Source: Thermoanaerobacterium xylanolyticum LX-11 (GTDB lineage: Bacteria; Bacillota; Thermoanaerobacteria; Thermoanaerobacterales; Thermoanaerobacteraceae). From it: DNA of 64,000 nt. Position numbers and translations under genes: made by a program. The notes under the pieces were generated by a model. That model was not told the DNA's origin, ran no database searches, and was given only the letters and a program-made list of their open reading frames with translations. This document shows positions 33,186 to 42,046 of the stretch, piece by piece. Location: contig NC_015555.1 in assembly GCF_000189775.2 (NCBI RefSeq), forward strand, positions 2,181,001-2,245,000. Reading direction: 5' to 3'. Every line of letters begins with the position of its first letter. Within the stretch, counting starts at the first letter, position 1.

Positions 33186-33878
33186 ATGCATATACCAGAC
33201 GGCTATTTAAGTCCTGCCACATGTGCCGTAATGGGTGCGGCAATGGTGCCTGTATTAGCTGTGGCAACAAAGAAAGTAAATGAAACTTTTGATAAGAAGG
33301 ATGTACCAACAATGGCGATAGGTTCAGCATTTGCCTTCACCATAATGATGTTCAATGTGCCTATACCTGGTGGTACAACAGCACACGCTGTTGGTGCTAC
33401 GCTTTTGGCCATCGCATTAGGTCCATGGGGAGCCAGTATTTCTATTACAGTCGCACTTCTTATACAATCGTTGTTCTTCGGAGACGGCGGCATCTTGGCA
33501 TTAGGAGCGAATAGCTTTAACATGGCATTCATAGCACCTTTTGTCGGATACGGTGTATACATGCTTCTTCAAAAGCTTAATGTAGGAAAAGTAATATCAT
33601 CTGCCATAGGTGCATACATTGGAATAAACGCTGCAGCACTTGCAGCATCAATAGAATTAGGACTTCAACCTGTACTTTTTCACACAGCAGATGGTCGTGC
33701 CTTATACTTCCCATACGGGCTTAGTCAGTCTATACCTGCCATGATGTTGGCGCACCTTACAGTAGCCGGGTTAGTAGAGGCAGCAGTAACTGGACTTGTA
33801 GTTTACTACCTTATTAAAGCTGGTGAAGGTAACATACTCTATAAATTTGCTTACAGACTAAGAGGTGAAAATAAATGA
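33186..33878 (+). CDS. nikM: Nickel ECF transporter substrate-binding membrane subunit NikM (CbiM family)
   Basis: 230 residues and about seven hydrophobic helices, starting directly with MHIPDGYLSP, the N-terminal metal-binding Met-His motif of CbiM/NikM. The second metal His lies in the TTAHAVGATLLA segment. With NikNQO it imports Ni2+ (or Co2+). Linkage to nikR points to nickel. GGGGG lies just upstream of the ATG. Confidence 0.92.
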   Translation: MHIPDGYLSPATCAVMGAAMVPVLAVATKKVNETFDKKDVPTMAIGSAFAFTIMMFNVPIPGGTTAHAVGATLLAIALGPWGASISITVALLIQSLFFGDGGILALGANSFNMAFIAPFVGYGVYMLLQKLNVGKVISSAIGAYIGINAAALAASIELGLQPVLFHTADGRALYFPYGLSQSIPAMMLAHLTVAGLVEAAVTGLVVYYLIKAGEGNILYKFAYRLRGENK

Positions 33879-34192
33879 AGAAACTTTTGATAGCTGCAGT
33901 AGTGATAATACTGCTTACACCGATTGGACTTTTAGCACCAGGATCTGCTTGGGGTGAATGGGGAATAGATGAGATAAAAAACATGGTAGGATATGTACCA
34001 AGTGGAATGAAACATTTTTCAAATACGGTGAAGGCTTTATTTCCTGATTACGGCATACCAGGCTTTGACAAAAACTTTTTCCAACAATCCATAGGCTACA
34101 TATTTTCAGCTATTGTAGGAATCGCATTAATTGCCATAGTGTTTTTTATCCTTAGCAAAATAATTGGTAGACAAGAGGGGAAAAATGAGTAA
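33875..34192 (+). CDS. nikN: NikN-type component with PDGLE-like domain
   Basis: 105 residues with two hydrophobic helices (3-22 and 80-98) around an extracytoplasmic middle (GEWGIDEIKNMVGYVPSGM, DYGIPGF). It resembles the PDGLE/NikN accessory protein of nickel ECF transporters, which assists NikM. Its start overlaps the nikM stop (ATGA). Confidence 0.85.
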   Translation: MKKLLIAAVVIILLTPIGLLAPGSAWGEWGIDEIKNMVGYVPSGMKHFSNTVKALFPDYGIPGFDKNFFQQSIGYIFSAIVGIALIAIVFFILSKIIGRQEGKNE

Positions 34193-35015
34193 TTTTATTG
34201 AGAAGACTGTATTGAGTATACAAAGTACATTTCAAGATATGTTTGAATCAGATGAAATTGCCAACAGACAAGGGCTTATGCAGTCACTGGATACAAGAGT
34301 GCGGCTTGTATCCATTTTGCTTTTGATTATCTTATGCAATATAAGCAGTTCATGGCAATTTTTGTGCTTAATGATTGTATACTCTATCTTTGTTGCTGTA
34401 CTTTCGAAAGTACCAATAAAGTCCTATATATTCAGGGTTTCATCAGTCTCTGTGGTCTTTACAGGGATCGTATTAATACCATCCTTGTTTAACATCGTAA
34501 AACCTGGAAGTCCACTTATATACATTGGAAGAAACTTGTATATAACAAGCAATGGGGCTTTAAGCGCATCGATTTTTATAATGCGCTCTTTTGTCTCCCT
34601 TTCCTTCATATACATTTTGATACTGTCCACAAAGTGGGTGGAGATTTTAAAAGCTTTTAGGTATTTCAAACTGCCGAAAATTTTCTCTGCCACCCTCGAT
34701 ATGTCATTCAGGTATATAACTCTCTTTCTCGATGTAACATCAAATATGTTTCTTGCAAGAAAAAGTAGAAACGTAGGGCAGTCTAAAGGCAAAAGCGAGA
34801 GAAGATTTGTAGCGTCGTCAATGGGAAATCTCTTAATAAGATCAGAACATCTAAGCAGCGAAGTCTACAGTGCCATGATTTCTCGCGGATACAAAGGCGA
34901 GTACAAGACAATAAGCGACTTCAAATTCGGCATTTTTGACGTAGTCTGGATATTGTTCAACATATCATTTTTCACGGCAATTTTTCTTATAAAAGGAGGC
35001 AGACTTTGGATATAG
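34185..35015 (+). CDS. nikQ: Energy-coupling transmembrane subunit NikQ (CbiQ/EcfT family)
   Basis: About 276 residues with five or so hydrophobic helices and the EcfT cytoplasmic coupling motifs MFLARKSRNVG and the second A-R-G signature SAMISRGYKGE. It couples ATP hydrolysis by NikO to NikM. The ATG at 34185, after GAGGGG, is preferred to the frame's first ATG at 34164 inside nikN. It overlaps nikO by about 10 nt. Confidence 0.9.
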   Translation: MSNFIEKTVLSIQSTFQDMFESDEIANRQGLMQSLDTRVRLVSILLLIILCNISSSWQFLCLMIVYSIFVAVLSKVPIKSYIFRVSSVSVVFTGIVLIPSLFNIVKPGSPLIYIGRNLYITSNGALSASIFIMRSFVSLSFIYILILSTKWVEILKAFRYFKLPKIFSATLDMSFRYITLFLDVTSNMFLARKSRNVGQSKGKSERRFVASSMGNLLIRSEHLSSEVYSAMISRGYKGEYKTISDFKFGIFDVVWILFNISFFTAIFLIKGGRLWI

Positions 35016-35740
35016 TATTTGAACTTAAAAACATTTCATACTCATATATAAAGTCACAACCCGCGCTTATTAATGTGAACTTTAGCGTATTAAAAGGAGA
35101 AAGTCTAATAATTTTGGGTGCCAACGGCTCTGGAAAATCTACGCTATTAAAATTAATGGACGGGTTAATAAAACCAGATAGCGGAGATATATTAGCATTC
35201 GGCAAATCCATATTGAACATGAAAAGCGACTACGAATACCAATTTAGGAGAAAAGTAGGTTACCTATTTCAGGACTCTGACGTCCAGCTTTTTAATACGT
35301 GTGTATTTGATGAAGTAGCATTTACTCCACTGCAGATGGGATTAAATCCTGACAAAGTAAAAACAATGGTAGAAAAGACTCTTGAGTCGTTCGGCATTGC
35401 AAAATTACAAGATAGACCGCCGCACAGATTAAGTGGCGGCGAAAAAAAGAAGGTTGCTCTAGCATCAATAATGGTGATAAATCCAGATGTGTTGCTTTTA
35501 GATGAGCCTACAAACGGCCTCGATCCAAGATCGAGAAAGTGGCTTTACAAAATGTTAAGCGACCTAAAAGATGAGGAAAAGACGCTTGTAATATCTACCC
35601 ACGATTTGGATTTAGCCAGAATCATTGCCGATAGAATCGTCGTGATGAATGAATCACACTCGATAGAAGCTGTAGGAAGAACCGATGAAATACTTGATAA
35701 CAGCACACTACTTGAAAATGTGAATCTGATAATCGAGTAG
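35006..35740 (+). CDS. nikO: Nickel ECF transporter ATPase NikO (CbiO family), C-terminus altered by intron
   Basis: 244 residues with Walker A GANGSGKST, signature LSGGEKKKVALA, Walker B VLLLDEPTNGLDP and the H-loop STHDL. The start is TTG, 6 nt after GGAGG. The last two sense codons and the stop (ATC GAG TAG) belong to the 3' end of the adjacent group II intron. Joining the flanks without the intron gives ...NVNLI followed by TGA. The change is two added residues, so function is probably kept. Confidence 0.92.
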   Translation: MDIVFELKNISYSYIKSQPALINVNFSVLKGESLIILGANGSGKSTLLKLMDGLIKPDSGDILAFGKSILNMKSDYEYQFRRKVGYLFQDSDVQLFNTCVFDEVAFTPLQMGLNPDKVKTMVEKTLESFGIAKLQDRPPHRLSGGEKKKVALASIMVINPDVLLLDEPTNGLDPRSRKWLYKMLSDLKDEEKTLVISTHDLDLARIIADRIVVMNESHSIEAVGRTDEILDNSTLLENVNLIIE

Positions 35741-37639
35741 GAGGCGGTGACTAACCGCCGTCCTCTCACACCACCGTACGTACCGTTCGGTATACGGCGG
35801 TTCATTAAGATTTAATGTACGATTAGATACCTTTTTGATAAACTTCTATAACCTATGTCTTCGAAGTATTTATTTGTAAGAGTCATATTGAGTATTTGGC
35901 TATTGGATATTCTCCAGTAGCCTTTCCTCGTATTGGCGTATGCCCAGGCTTTTTGTTTTTCTACTCCTAATTTTATCAGATTGTCATACTTTGTTTTTGT
36001 CTTCTTCCATTGCTTCCATATACATGCTCTTAGTCTACGCCTTATCCATTCGTCAAGAGCTTTCATTATTCCTTTCGCATCTGCTAATCCAAAATAGTTA
36101 ACCCATCCTGTCGTTATCTGATTCAATCTACGTATTCTGTATTCCATGCTTATTCCCTTGTTTCGATTGGTTATTTCTCTTACTTTTTCCTTAAACCTTT
36201 TGATGGATTTTTCATGAATCCTTATTCTTACTTCGTTTTCTTTTGTATAAAACGAAAATCCTAAGAATTTTCTTTTCCATGGTCTATCTACAGCACTTTT
36301 TGTTTCATTGACTTTTAGTTTTAATTTGGTTTCTATGAATTTCTTTATGCTTTTCATTACTCTGTTTCCTGCTGACCTGCTTTTTACGTATATGTTGCAA
36401 TCATCTGCATATCGACAGAATTTATGTCCTCTTCTTTCTAGTTCTTTGTCTAGTTCATCTAACATTATGTTTGCTAGTAGCGGACTTAATGGCCCTCCTT
36501 GTGGTGTCCCTTCTTCTGTTGCTACTTTGATTCCATTTATCATTACTCCTGATTCTAAGTATCTTCGTATTAGCTTCAGTACTCGTTTGTCTCCTATCCG
36601 CTTTTCTAATTTGGACATTAGTATGTCGTGGTTTACTCTGTCAAAGAACTTTTCTAAGTCTATATCTACTACCCATGTGCATCCTTCGTTTATATATACT
36701 TCTGCGGCTATTACTGCGTCTTTTGCACTGCGTCTAGGTCTGAAACCATAACTGTTATCAGAGAATGTATGGTCGTATATTCCACTTAGTATTTGGGCTA
36801 TTGCTTGTTGTATTAGTCTGTCTAGTACTGTAGGTATCCCTAGTAGTCTTGTTCCTCCATCTGGTTTTGGTATTTCTACTCTCAACACTGGTTGTGGTTT
36901 ATATTTTCCTTCCAGTAATTGTTGCTTTATGGTCGGCCAGTTTTCTTTGAGATACGGTAGAAGTTCATCTACTTCCATCCCATCGACTCCATGGCTTCCT
37001 TTATTTGCAACTACTCGTTTGTATGCTTCTTTCATGTTTTCTCGGTCTAGTATCATTTCAAGCATATTACTGGTGTATCTTTGTACATTGTTTCTTCTAT
37101 CTTTTGACGCCGATGATATACTATGCACTTCCGCTCTCTCTTGAAATTCCATTTCTTGATTGAGCGGATAGCCTCTTTGTTGAGTTGTCTGCAGTCTCTG
37201 CATATCTTTCGAGTTCATAAGATTTCCAAAACCTCCTAATGTTCGGTCCTTCCTTATCTATTCATGACTAGATAAGTACTATGACCTCTGCTGACTTCTC
37301 AAGGTTCAGCCATACATCACTGCATGGGTTGTCATTTCAGAGTTCACTTTAATGACTTATCCTTGAGACCTCCCCGGGTAAGAACGATAACCTTCATCTC
37401 GTCTATCTGCCAGATTTACTGTATGGGGTTCGGGTAGTGTTGGACTTCGTTTTGTTCAGCAAACTCGTCCGCCCCAATTCAGCCTCTTATCTGGTTCGTA
37501 TTCCTCAGACCGAGATTTTGCCTACCGCTTCCTTCAGATTCCACCTCACGATGGACACCCTTGCGGTTCAGCTAGTGGTTCCCACTACCAAGCCCACAGC
37601 GGACTTTCACCGCCAAGTTATCGCCCATGCCGGGCGCAC
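35732..37639 (-). mobile_element. Group II intron, bacterial class C-like
   Basis: About 1,908 bp. The 5' end reads GTGCGCCCGGCATGGGCG on the minus strand, typical of class C introns. The 3' end has a domain V-like hairpin (CCGCCGTATACCGAACGG), a domain VI stem GGCGGTTAGTCACCGCC and the terminal CTACTCGAT. The RT gene lies in domain IV. It sits directly after a terminator hairpin (37647-37666), the preferred site of class C introns. Exact ends are inferred from consensus and from the reconstructed empty site. Confidence 0.8.
35812..37218 (-). CDS. ltrA: Group II intron reverse transcriptase/maturase (LtrA type)
   Basis: 468 residues. RT domain with GFRPRRSAKDAV, VVDIDLEKFFDRVNHD, GTPQGGPLSPLLANI and the catalytic YADD at 270-273; maturase domain with TTGWVNYFGLAD and KRKFLGFSF. 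There is no C-terminal HNH endonuclease, which fits class C introns. It is full length with no frame breaks, so the intron may be active. Confidence 0.95.
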   Translation of the reverse strand: MNSKDMQRLQTTQQRGYPLNQEMEFQERAEVHSISSASKDRRNNVQRYTSNMLEMILDRENMKEAYKRVVANKGSHGVDGMEVDELLPYLKENWPTIKQQLLEGKYKPQPVLRVEIPKPDGGTRLLGIPTVLDRLIQQAIAQILSGIYDHTFSDNSYGFRPRRSAKDAVIAAEVYINEGCTWVVDIDLEKFFDRVNHDILMSKLEKRIGDKRVLKLIRRYLESGVMINGIKVATEEGTPQGGPLSPLLANIMLDELDKELERRGHKFCRYADDCNIYVKSRSAGNRVMKSIKKFIETKLKLKVNETKSAVDRPWKRKFLGFSFYTKENEVRIRIHEKSIKRFKEKVREITNRNKGISMEYRIRRLNQITTGWVNYFGLADAKGIMKALDEWIRRRLRACIWKQWKKTKTKYDNLIKLGVEKQKAWAYANTRKGYWRISNSQILNMTLTNKYFEDIGYRSLSKRYLIVH

Positions 37640-37646
37640 TGAATTT

Positions 37647-37666
37647 AGCTCCCACAATCGGGAGCT
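37647..37666. terminator. Bidirectional terminator between nikO and the MFS gene
   Basis: AGCTCCC/GGGAGCT with a 6-nt loop. On the plus strand it is followed by TTCTATTT and would have terminated nikO before the intron insertion. On the minus strand it follows the MFS stop and precedes the intron's 5' end by 7 bp. Confidence 0.8.
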
Positions 37667-37668
37667 TT

Positions 37669-38814
37669 CTATTTAGAATACAGTTTAAGCGATGACTGAA
37701 GAACATTAAGCATCACAATCACCAGCACCATAAAAACTACGATAAATGAAAATCCCACAAACACGCCAAATACATCACTTAGTTTACCTATTATAAAATT
37801 GGCTATCATGTTTATAGATGAACTTACAGTTACAATGACACTTATAACAACACCTGTATTTTCTTTAAAGCTCTTCATCGCCAAAGCCATAGTCGTAGGA
37901 TAAATTATAGAGTAAAATAAGCCTGCCATGGACAGAAGAATCGATAAATTCTGACTTACCATGCTTAAAGCGACAAAAGATGCTGCTAATGATGCAAAAA
38001 TAAAAATGCTCTTTACATAACCTATTTTTTCAACCACAAACCCACCTAAAAGCCTGCCTATTGTAAAAGCAGCAAAGAAAAGCGACAAGTACATAGAGCT
38101 TTTTACACTGTTCATGCCGTAAGATCCTTTAAGGTACGTCACAGCCCAATTTCCTATGCCGACTTCTGATGCAATGTAAAATCCTAACATGACTGAAAAT
38201 AAAATGACATGCCTATCTTTTAATACATCCAAATATTTTACTTTACCACCATCTACATATTTAGCTGTACCAGGAAATCTTGTAAACAAAATTACAATAA
38301 GCATTAAAAGAGCTATAATGCCACCAAAAAGATATATGCTTTGCCATGAATACTTTAAAGCCACAAGCCTTCCCGCCGCATTTGGCGAAATTGTAGCACC
38401 TAAACCGTAAAAGAAATGCAAAAGGTTCATCATTATGGCTTGATTAACCAAAAATGCAACTGCAGCAGTGGCATTTATGCCTATCTCCAGCATCCCTATA
38501 CCAAAATTCATGCAGAAGAAGAAAATCAAAAACACAAAGAAAACCGGAGATGCAAAATACCCCAAGATTCCTATGATGATAAAGACAAGTCCTAAGGACA
38601 ATGCCATCTTACTACCATATCTATTTACAATCATCCCACCAACAAAAGAAGCTATGATAAAACCAAGGCTTCCTATAAACAGAAGAAGCCCAATGTACGT
38701 ATAATCAACATTGTAAAACGACTTAATTGACGATAATACAGGACCTTTTATGTTATCGACAAGACCTATTAAAAGCATCAAAAGGTAATTTAAAACAACA
38801 ATAAATATCTGCAT
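37669..38814 (-). CDS. Major facilitator superfamily transporter
   Basis: About 381 residues with 12 hydrophobic helices. The loop 2-3 MFS motif appears as GGMIVNRYGSKMAL, and RLLGGFVVEKIGYVKS is its second-half equivalent. The family resembles the FucP/YfkF-like group of sugar or drug transporters, but no substrate can be assigned. The ATG at 38814 has GGGAGG 5 nt upstream, against a longer frame start at 38841 without one. Confidence 0.88.
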   Translation of the reverse strand: MQIFIVVLNYLLMLLIGLVDNIKGPVLSSIKSFYNVDYTYIGLLLFIGSLGFIIASFVGGMIVNRYGSKMALSLGLVFIIIGILGYFASPVFFVFLIFFFCMNFGIGMLEIGINATAAVAFLVNQAIMMNLLHFFYGLGATISPNAAGRLVALKYSWQSIYLFGGIIALLMLIVILFTRFPGTAKYVDGGKVKYLDVLKDRHVILFSVMLGFYIASEVGIGNWAVTYLKGSYGMNSVKSSMYLSLFFAAFTIGRLLGGFVVEKIGYVKSIFIFASLAASFVALSMVSQNLSILLSMAGLFYSIIYPTTMALAMKSFKENTGVVISVIVTVSSSINMIANFIIGKLSDVFGVFVGFSFIVVFMVLVIVMLNVLQSSLKLYSK

Positions 38815-38825
38815 TTTTTCCTCCC

Positions 38826-38854
38826 TTGTCAGTAATGCCATACTTCATTATATA
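38826..38854 (+). promoter_or_regulatory. Putative promoter of the 41-residue small ORF
   Basis: TTGTCA (38826-38831) and TATATA (38849-38854) are spaced by 17 bp, directed toward the small ORF at 38932. Confidence 0.5.
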
Positions 38855-38931
38855 GCATTAAAGAGAATAATACAATGAAATAACATCTTGAACTTATAGT
38901 CACAACCTCCAAAGGAAAGGAGGTGAAGCTA

Positions 38932-39057
38932 ATGTCCACCAACAAAAAAAGGCGGAAACAAAACCGCCAAATAGATTTGTACAAAATTTTTAAGTTACTG
39001 CTTAAACTGTTAGAAATAATATTTGCTTTTATTATAACACAAATTCATGACTTGTAA
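38932..39057 (+). CDS. 41-residue basic/hydrophobic small protein, toxin-like
   Basis: A short ORF with a strong ribosome site (AAAGGAGGTGAAGCTA-ATG). The first 13 residues are very basic (STNKKRRKQNRQ) and residues 16-38 form a hydrophobic helix (LYKIFKLLLKLL, IIFAFIITQI). This layout resembles small membrane-active or type I toxin peptides but also anonymous small membrane proteins. It is convergent to the TetR gene, whose terminator lies inside this ORF on the other strand, so antisense contact is built in. No homologue is recognised. Confidence 0.6.
   Translation: MSTNKKRRKQNRQIDLYKIFKLLLKLLEIIFAFIITQIHDL
38944..38968 (-). terminator. Terminator of the OYE-tetR operon
   Basis: On the minus strand GGCGG/CCGCC is followed by seven T. 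It lies inside the plus-strand small ORF. Confidence 0.8.
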
Positions 39058-39078
39058 ACCAAAAGAAATATTTTTATT

Positions 39079-39672
39079 CTACTTTTCAATATAGCTTTCT
39101 ACCATTCTGGATATTATGTCTTGCATTTCAGCAAAAAGGTCGGTTTTTCCGTCTTTTAAGCACCAATCAAAAATGACGCCCCTCGCTACAATAAATAGCT
39201 TCTCTGTAATTTCTTCACAGTCCAGAGTGTTGGGTATCTTGCCTTTTTCTTGCTCATTTTTTAATATTTGAATAAGCATATTCTGCATTGAACGTCCATG
39301 CGTTAAAAACATCTTATTCGTCGGAATATACAGATTTTTAGCCATATCTATTCCATCATTTATTGCAAGCTTGGCATATACGAGAAAATACTGAACCAAT
39401 ATATCTTTGCAGTCGGTATAAGCCTCTATAATTTTCGGCACTTCAGCCTCAAAAAATTCATCGCCATGCTTAAATATTTCCACCAAAAGGTCATATTTGG
39501 ATCTAAAGTAGTGATAATAATTTCCTATCGAAACATTGGCCTTTTCTGCTATGTCTTTTACAGTTATGTTGTCATACCCGTGTTTTTTTATGAGCTCTAC
39601 ACCGCAACTGTAAATCCTCTTTTTAGTAGCAATAGCCTGCTTTTCTCTGGAAGTTAAACTTTCTGGCACCAA
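39079..39672 (-). CDS. TetR/AcrR family regulator
   Basis: 197 residues; residues 10-60 are the DNA-binding domain (ATKKRIYSCGVELIKKHGYD, KDIAEKANVSIGNYYHYFRSK). It is 16 nt downstream of the flavin oxidoreductase gene in the same operon and probably autoregulates it through the palindrome at 41716-41727. The ligand is unknown. Confidence 0.88.
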   Translation of the reverse strand: MVPESLTSREKQAIATKKRIYSCGVELIKKHGYDNITVKDIAEKANVSIGNYYHYFRSKYDLLVEIFKHGDEFFEAEVPKIIEAYTDCKDILVQYFLVYAKLAINDGIDMAKNLYIPTNKMFLTHGRSMQNMLIQILKNEQEKGKIPNTLDCEEITEKLFIVARGVIFDWCLKDGKTDLFAEMQDIISRMVESYIEK

Positions 39673-39688
39673 TCTCTCTCCTGTTCTT

Positions 39689-41686
39689 CTAATCTATATT
39701 TTTAGCAACCTCAAAGGCATTCCATATTGCATACATGATGTTTGAAACATTGCCAGCATCGCCAATCAGATAGACATTTGGAATTTCGTCTTCCACCTCT
39801 TTATACAGAGAATCAGACGGAGCATATCCAACTGCAAGAATAACTGTATCTGCTGCAATGTCTATATCACCATCAGGCGTATTCACTTTAAGCACCTTTC
39901 CGTCATATGCAGTAGCTTTTGCAGATGTTATAGTCCTTATTCCTTTGAAAGGTATCAATTCTTTTAGCATCTCGCTATTTGCATGACACAATGGTCCATT
40001 TACCGCCAAAAGCTTTGGAAGCGCCTCAACTATCGTCACATTCTTGCCCATATCTTTAAGCCACAGTGCTGTCTCACACCCTACAAGTCCACCGCCAATT
40101 ATGACAACATCATTTCCTATATCAACTTTTCCTAACAATACATCTTGTGCAGTGTATAAAGGTCCTTCTCCCAGTGAAAATACTTTTGGCTTTGAACCTG
40201 TCGCAACTATCACTACATCTGCATCAAAATTAATGACATCATGGGCATCTAATTCTGTATTTAGATGAACTTCTACGTTTAACTTCTTTAACTCATTCTC
40301 ATACCAAGCCACCAGCGCATGATCATCTTCTTTAAATGATGGCACGCCGCCTGGAATCAGGTTTCCGCCTAACCTACCAGTTTTTTCATACACGATTGGC
40401 TCATGTCCGCGAAGTGCTAAAACGCGGGCTGCCTCACAGCCTGATACACCGCCACCTACAATTAAGACCTTCTTTTTGTGCTGTGTAGGTATAAGCCGCT
40501 CAGCGCTTTCACGGCATGCCTGTGGGTTTACTGCGCAGTTTAGAGCAGAATACTCCTGTATGCGTCCCATACATCCTTCATGACATGATAAACAAGGGCG
40601 TATAGAAGCGGTATCACCTGCCTTAAGCTTATTTACATAATCAGGATCAGCCAAAAGTGGACGACCTAATGAAACTATGTCACATGCTCCATCTCTTACA
40701 GCATCTGACGCAAGGTCTGGGTTATCCATGCGTCCTGCACATATGACAGGTACATTTACAGCTTCTTTCACCATCTTTGCATATGGGATGTAAAGCCCCT
40801 TTTCTTGGTACATTGGCGGATGGCTCCACCACCATGCGTCGTAACTTCCTACATCTACGTCCAAAGCATCGTATCCATATTCAACCAAAAGCTTAGCTGC
40901 CTCAATCCCTTCTTCAATATCTCTTCCCTTTTCTTCAAATTCCTCTCCTGGAAGACCGCCTTTACGCCAATCTTTGATGAAGCTTTTTACACTGTACCTT
41001 AGCGTAACCGGAAAATCACTGCCACATGTGTTTTTTATCTCCTCCAAGACTTCCCTTGCAAAGCGCAGTCTGTTTTCAAGGCTTCCGCCGTATTCATCTG
41101 TTCGATTGTTAAACATAGATATGGCAAATTGGTCTAAAAGGTATCCTTCATGTACCGCGTGTATCTGTACGCCGTCAAATCCTGCTCGCTTTGCATTGTA
41201 AGCGCCCTTGCCAAACTGCACAACTATCCTGCGAATTTCCTCTTTTGTAAGAGGACGGCATGTCTTGTCAAGCCAACGGTGTGGGATAGGTGATGGCGCA
41301 ACAGGCGGATGTTCTCCTAAATTTGTAGGAATTGTAACCCTTCCAAATCCACCAGATAATTGTAGAAACACCTTAGAACCATAAGCATGTATTTTCTCCG
41401 TCATCTCACGAGCAGTCCTAATGAAGTGAACTGGAGTATGTGTAGAACATGGACAATTAGGCATGTCATGCTTTTCTATATCGTTGTCAACAAAAGTGAC
41501 GCCAGTGATGATAAGTCCTGTACCACCTTTAGCTCTTTCAACATAGTAATCAATTCCTCTTTGATTGAAACCACCTTCGGAATCGCCAAGGCCTAATGGT
41601 CCCATAGGAGCCATTGCAAAGCGGTTTTTGATGACACAGCTTCCGATAGACACTTCATCAAAGAGAATGCTGTACTTTTTATCCAT
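39689..41686 (-). CDS. NADH:flavin oxidoreductase, 2,4-dienoyl-CoA reductase/enoate reductase family
   Basis: About 665 residues. Residues 1-360 are an old-yellow-enzyme FMN barrel (FAMAPMGPLGL, HAVHEGYLLDQF, NNRTDEYGGSLENR). A [4Fe-4S] cluster motif follows: CLSCHEGCMGR and a later Cys in LNCAVNP. The C-terminal half holds FAD and NAD(P)H Rossmann folds (VLIVGGGVSGCEAARVLA, VVIIGGGLVGCETAL). It reduces activated C=C bonds. The ATG at 41686 follows AAGGGG and was preferred to the longer frame start at 41737. Confidence 0.92.
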   Translation of the reverse strand: MDKKYSILFDEVSIGSCVIKNRFAMAPMGPLGLGDSEGGFNQRGIDYYVERAKGGTGLIITGVTFVDNDIEKHDMPNCPCSTHTPVHFIRTAREMTEKIHAYGSKVFLQLSGGFGRVTIPTNLGEHPPVAPSPIPHRWLDKTCRPLTKEEIRRIVVQFGKGAYNAKRAGFDGVQIHAVHEGYLLDQFAISMFNNRTDEYGGSLENRLRFAREVLEEIKNTCGSDFPVTLRYSVKSFIKDWRKGGLPGEEFEEKGRDIEEGIEAAKLLVEYGYDALDVDVGSYDAWWWSHPPMYQEKGLYIPYAKMVKEAVNVPVICAGRMDNPDLASDAVRDGACDIVSLGRPLLADPDYVNKLKAGDTASIRPCLSCHEGCMGRIQEYSALNCAVNPQACRESAERLIPTQHKKKVLIVGGGVSGCEAARVLALRGHEPIVYEKTGRLGGNLIPGGVPSFKEDDHALVAWYENELKKLNVEVHLNTELDAHDVINFDADVVIVATGSKPKVFSLGEGPLYTAQDVLLGKVDIGNDVVIIGGGLVGCETALWLKDMGKNVTIVEALPKLLAVNGPLCHANSEMLKELIPFKGIRTITSAKATAYDGKVLKVNTPDGDIDIAADTVILAVGYAPSDSLYKEVEDEIPNVYLIGDAGNVSNIMYAIWNAFEVAKNID

Positions 41687-41715
41687 AAAAAGTCCCCTTC
41701 TTTTCTTAATTTTAT

Positions 41716-41775
41716 TGAACATGTTCACCGAATGCATTCTACGAAAATTATATCAGTATGTTAATTAATTGTCAA
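41716..41775 (-). promoter_or_regulatory. OYE-tetR operon promoter with palindrome in the 5' UTR
   Basis: Minus-strand TTGACA (complement of 41770-41775) and TATAAT (complement of 41747-41752), spacing 17 bp: a perfect consensus. A perfect palindrome TGAACATGTTCA (41716-41727) lies 20 nt downstream of the -10 and is the best candidate operator for the operon's TetR protein. Confidence 0.8.
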
Positions 41776-41881
41776 TAAGGTAAAATATTATTTAGTCATT
41801 ATTATTTATAGTTTGCTTAATAAAATAAATTTTAAAAGTTTGTATACATTTGTTTATCTGTTTTGTTATATTAATGAAAAC

Positions 41882-41992
41882 TTAAAGATACAAGGCGTCG
41901 TTGTGACGGGTACTGCGGAAACTTTAAAATCTCTTAGAGGTTTACCTTTTATAAAGGCATCATCATTAGGTGTTGTCACGGATAAGTATTGA
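41882..41992 (+). pseudogene. C-terminal fragment of an unidentified protein
   Basis: An open frame of about 36 codons reading KIQGVVVTGTAETLKSLRG, then LPFIKASSLGVVTDKY and a stop, directly followed by a strong terminator. It has no start codon and no ribosome site, so it looks like the tail of a lost gene. The family is not recognised. Confidence 0.4.
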
Positions 41993-41998
41993 ATATTA

Positions 41999-42036
41999 AA
42001 AGCTGCTGACTTGTAATCAGCAGCTTCATTTTGTTA
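41999..42036 (+). terminator. Terminator after the gene fragment
   Basis: AAGCTGCTGA/TCAGCAGCTT with a 7-nt loop followed by CATTTTGTT; a perfect 10-bp stem. Confidence 0.85.
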
Positions 42037-42046
42037 CTTTCACATA

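Noticed and set aside
37437-37676. 79-residue plus-strand ORF
   Set aside because: It covers the 5' structured part of the group II intron; structured intron RNA explains the open frame.
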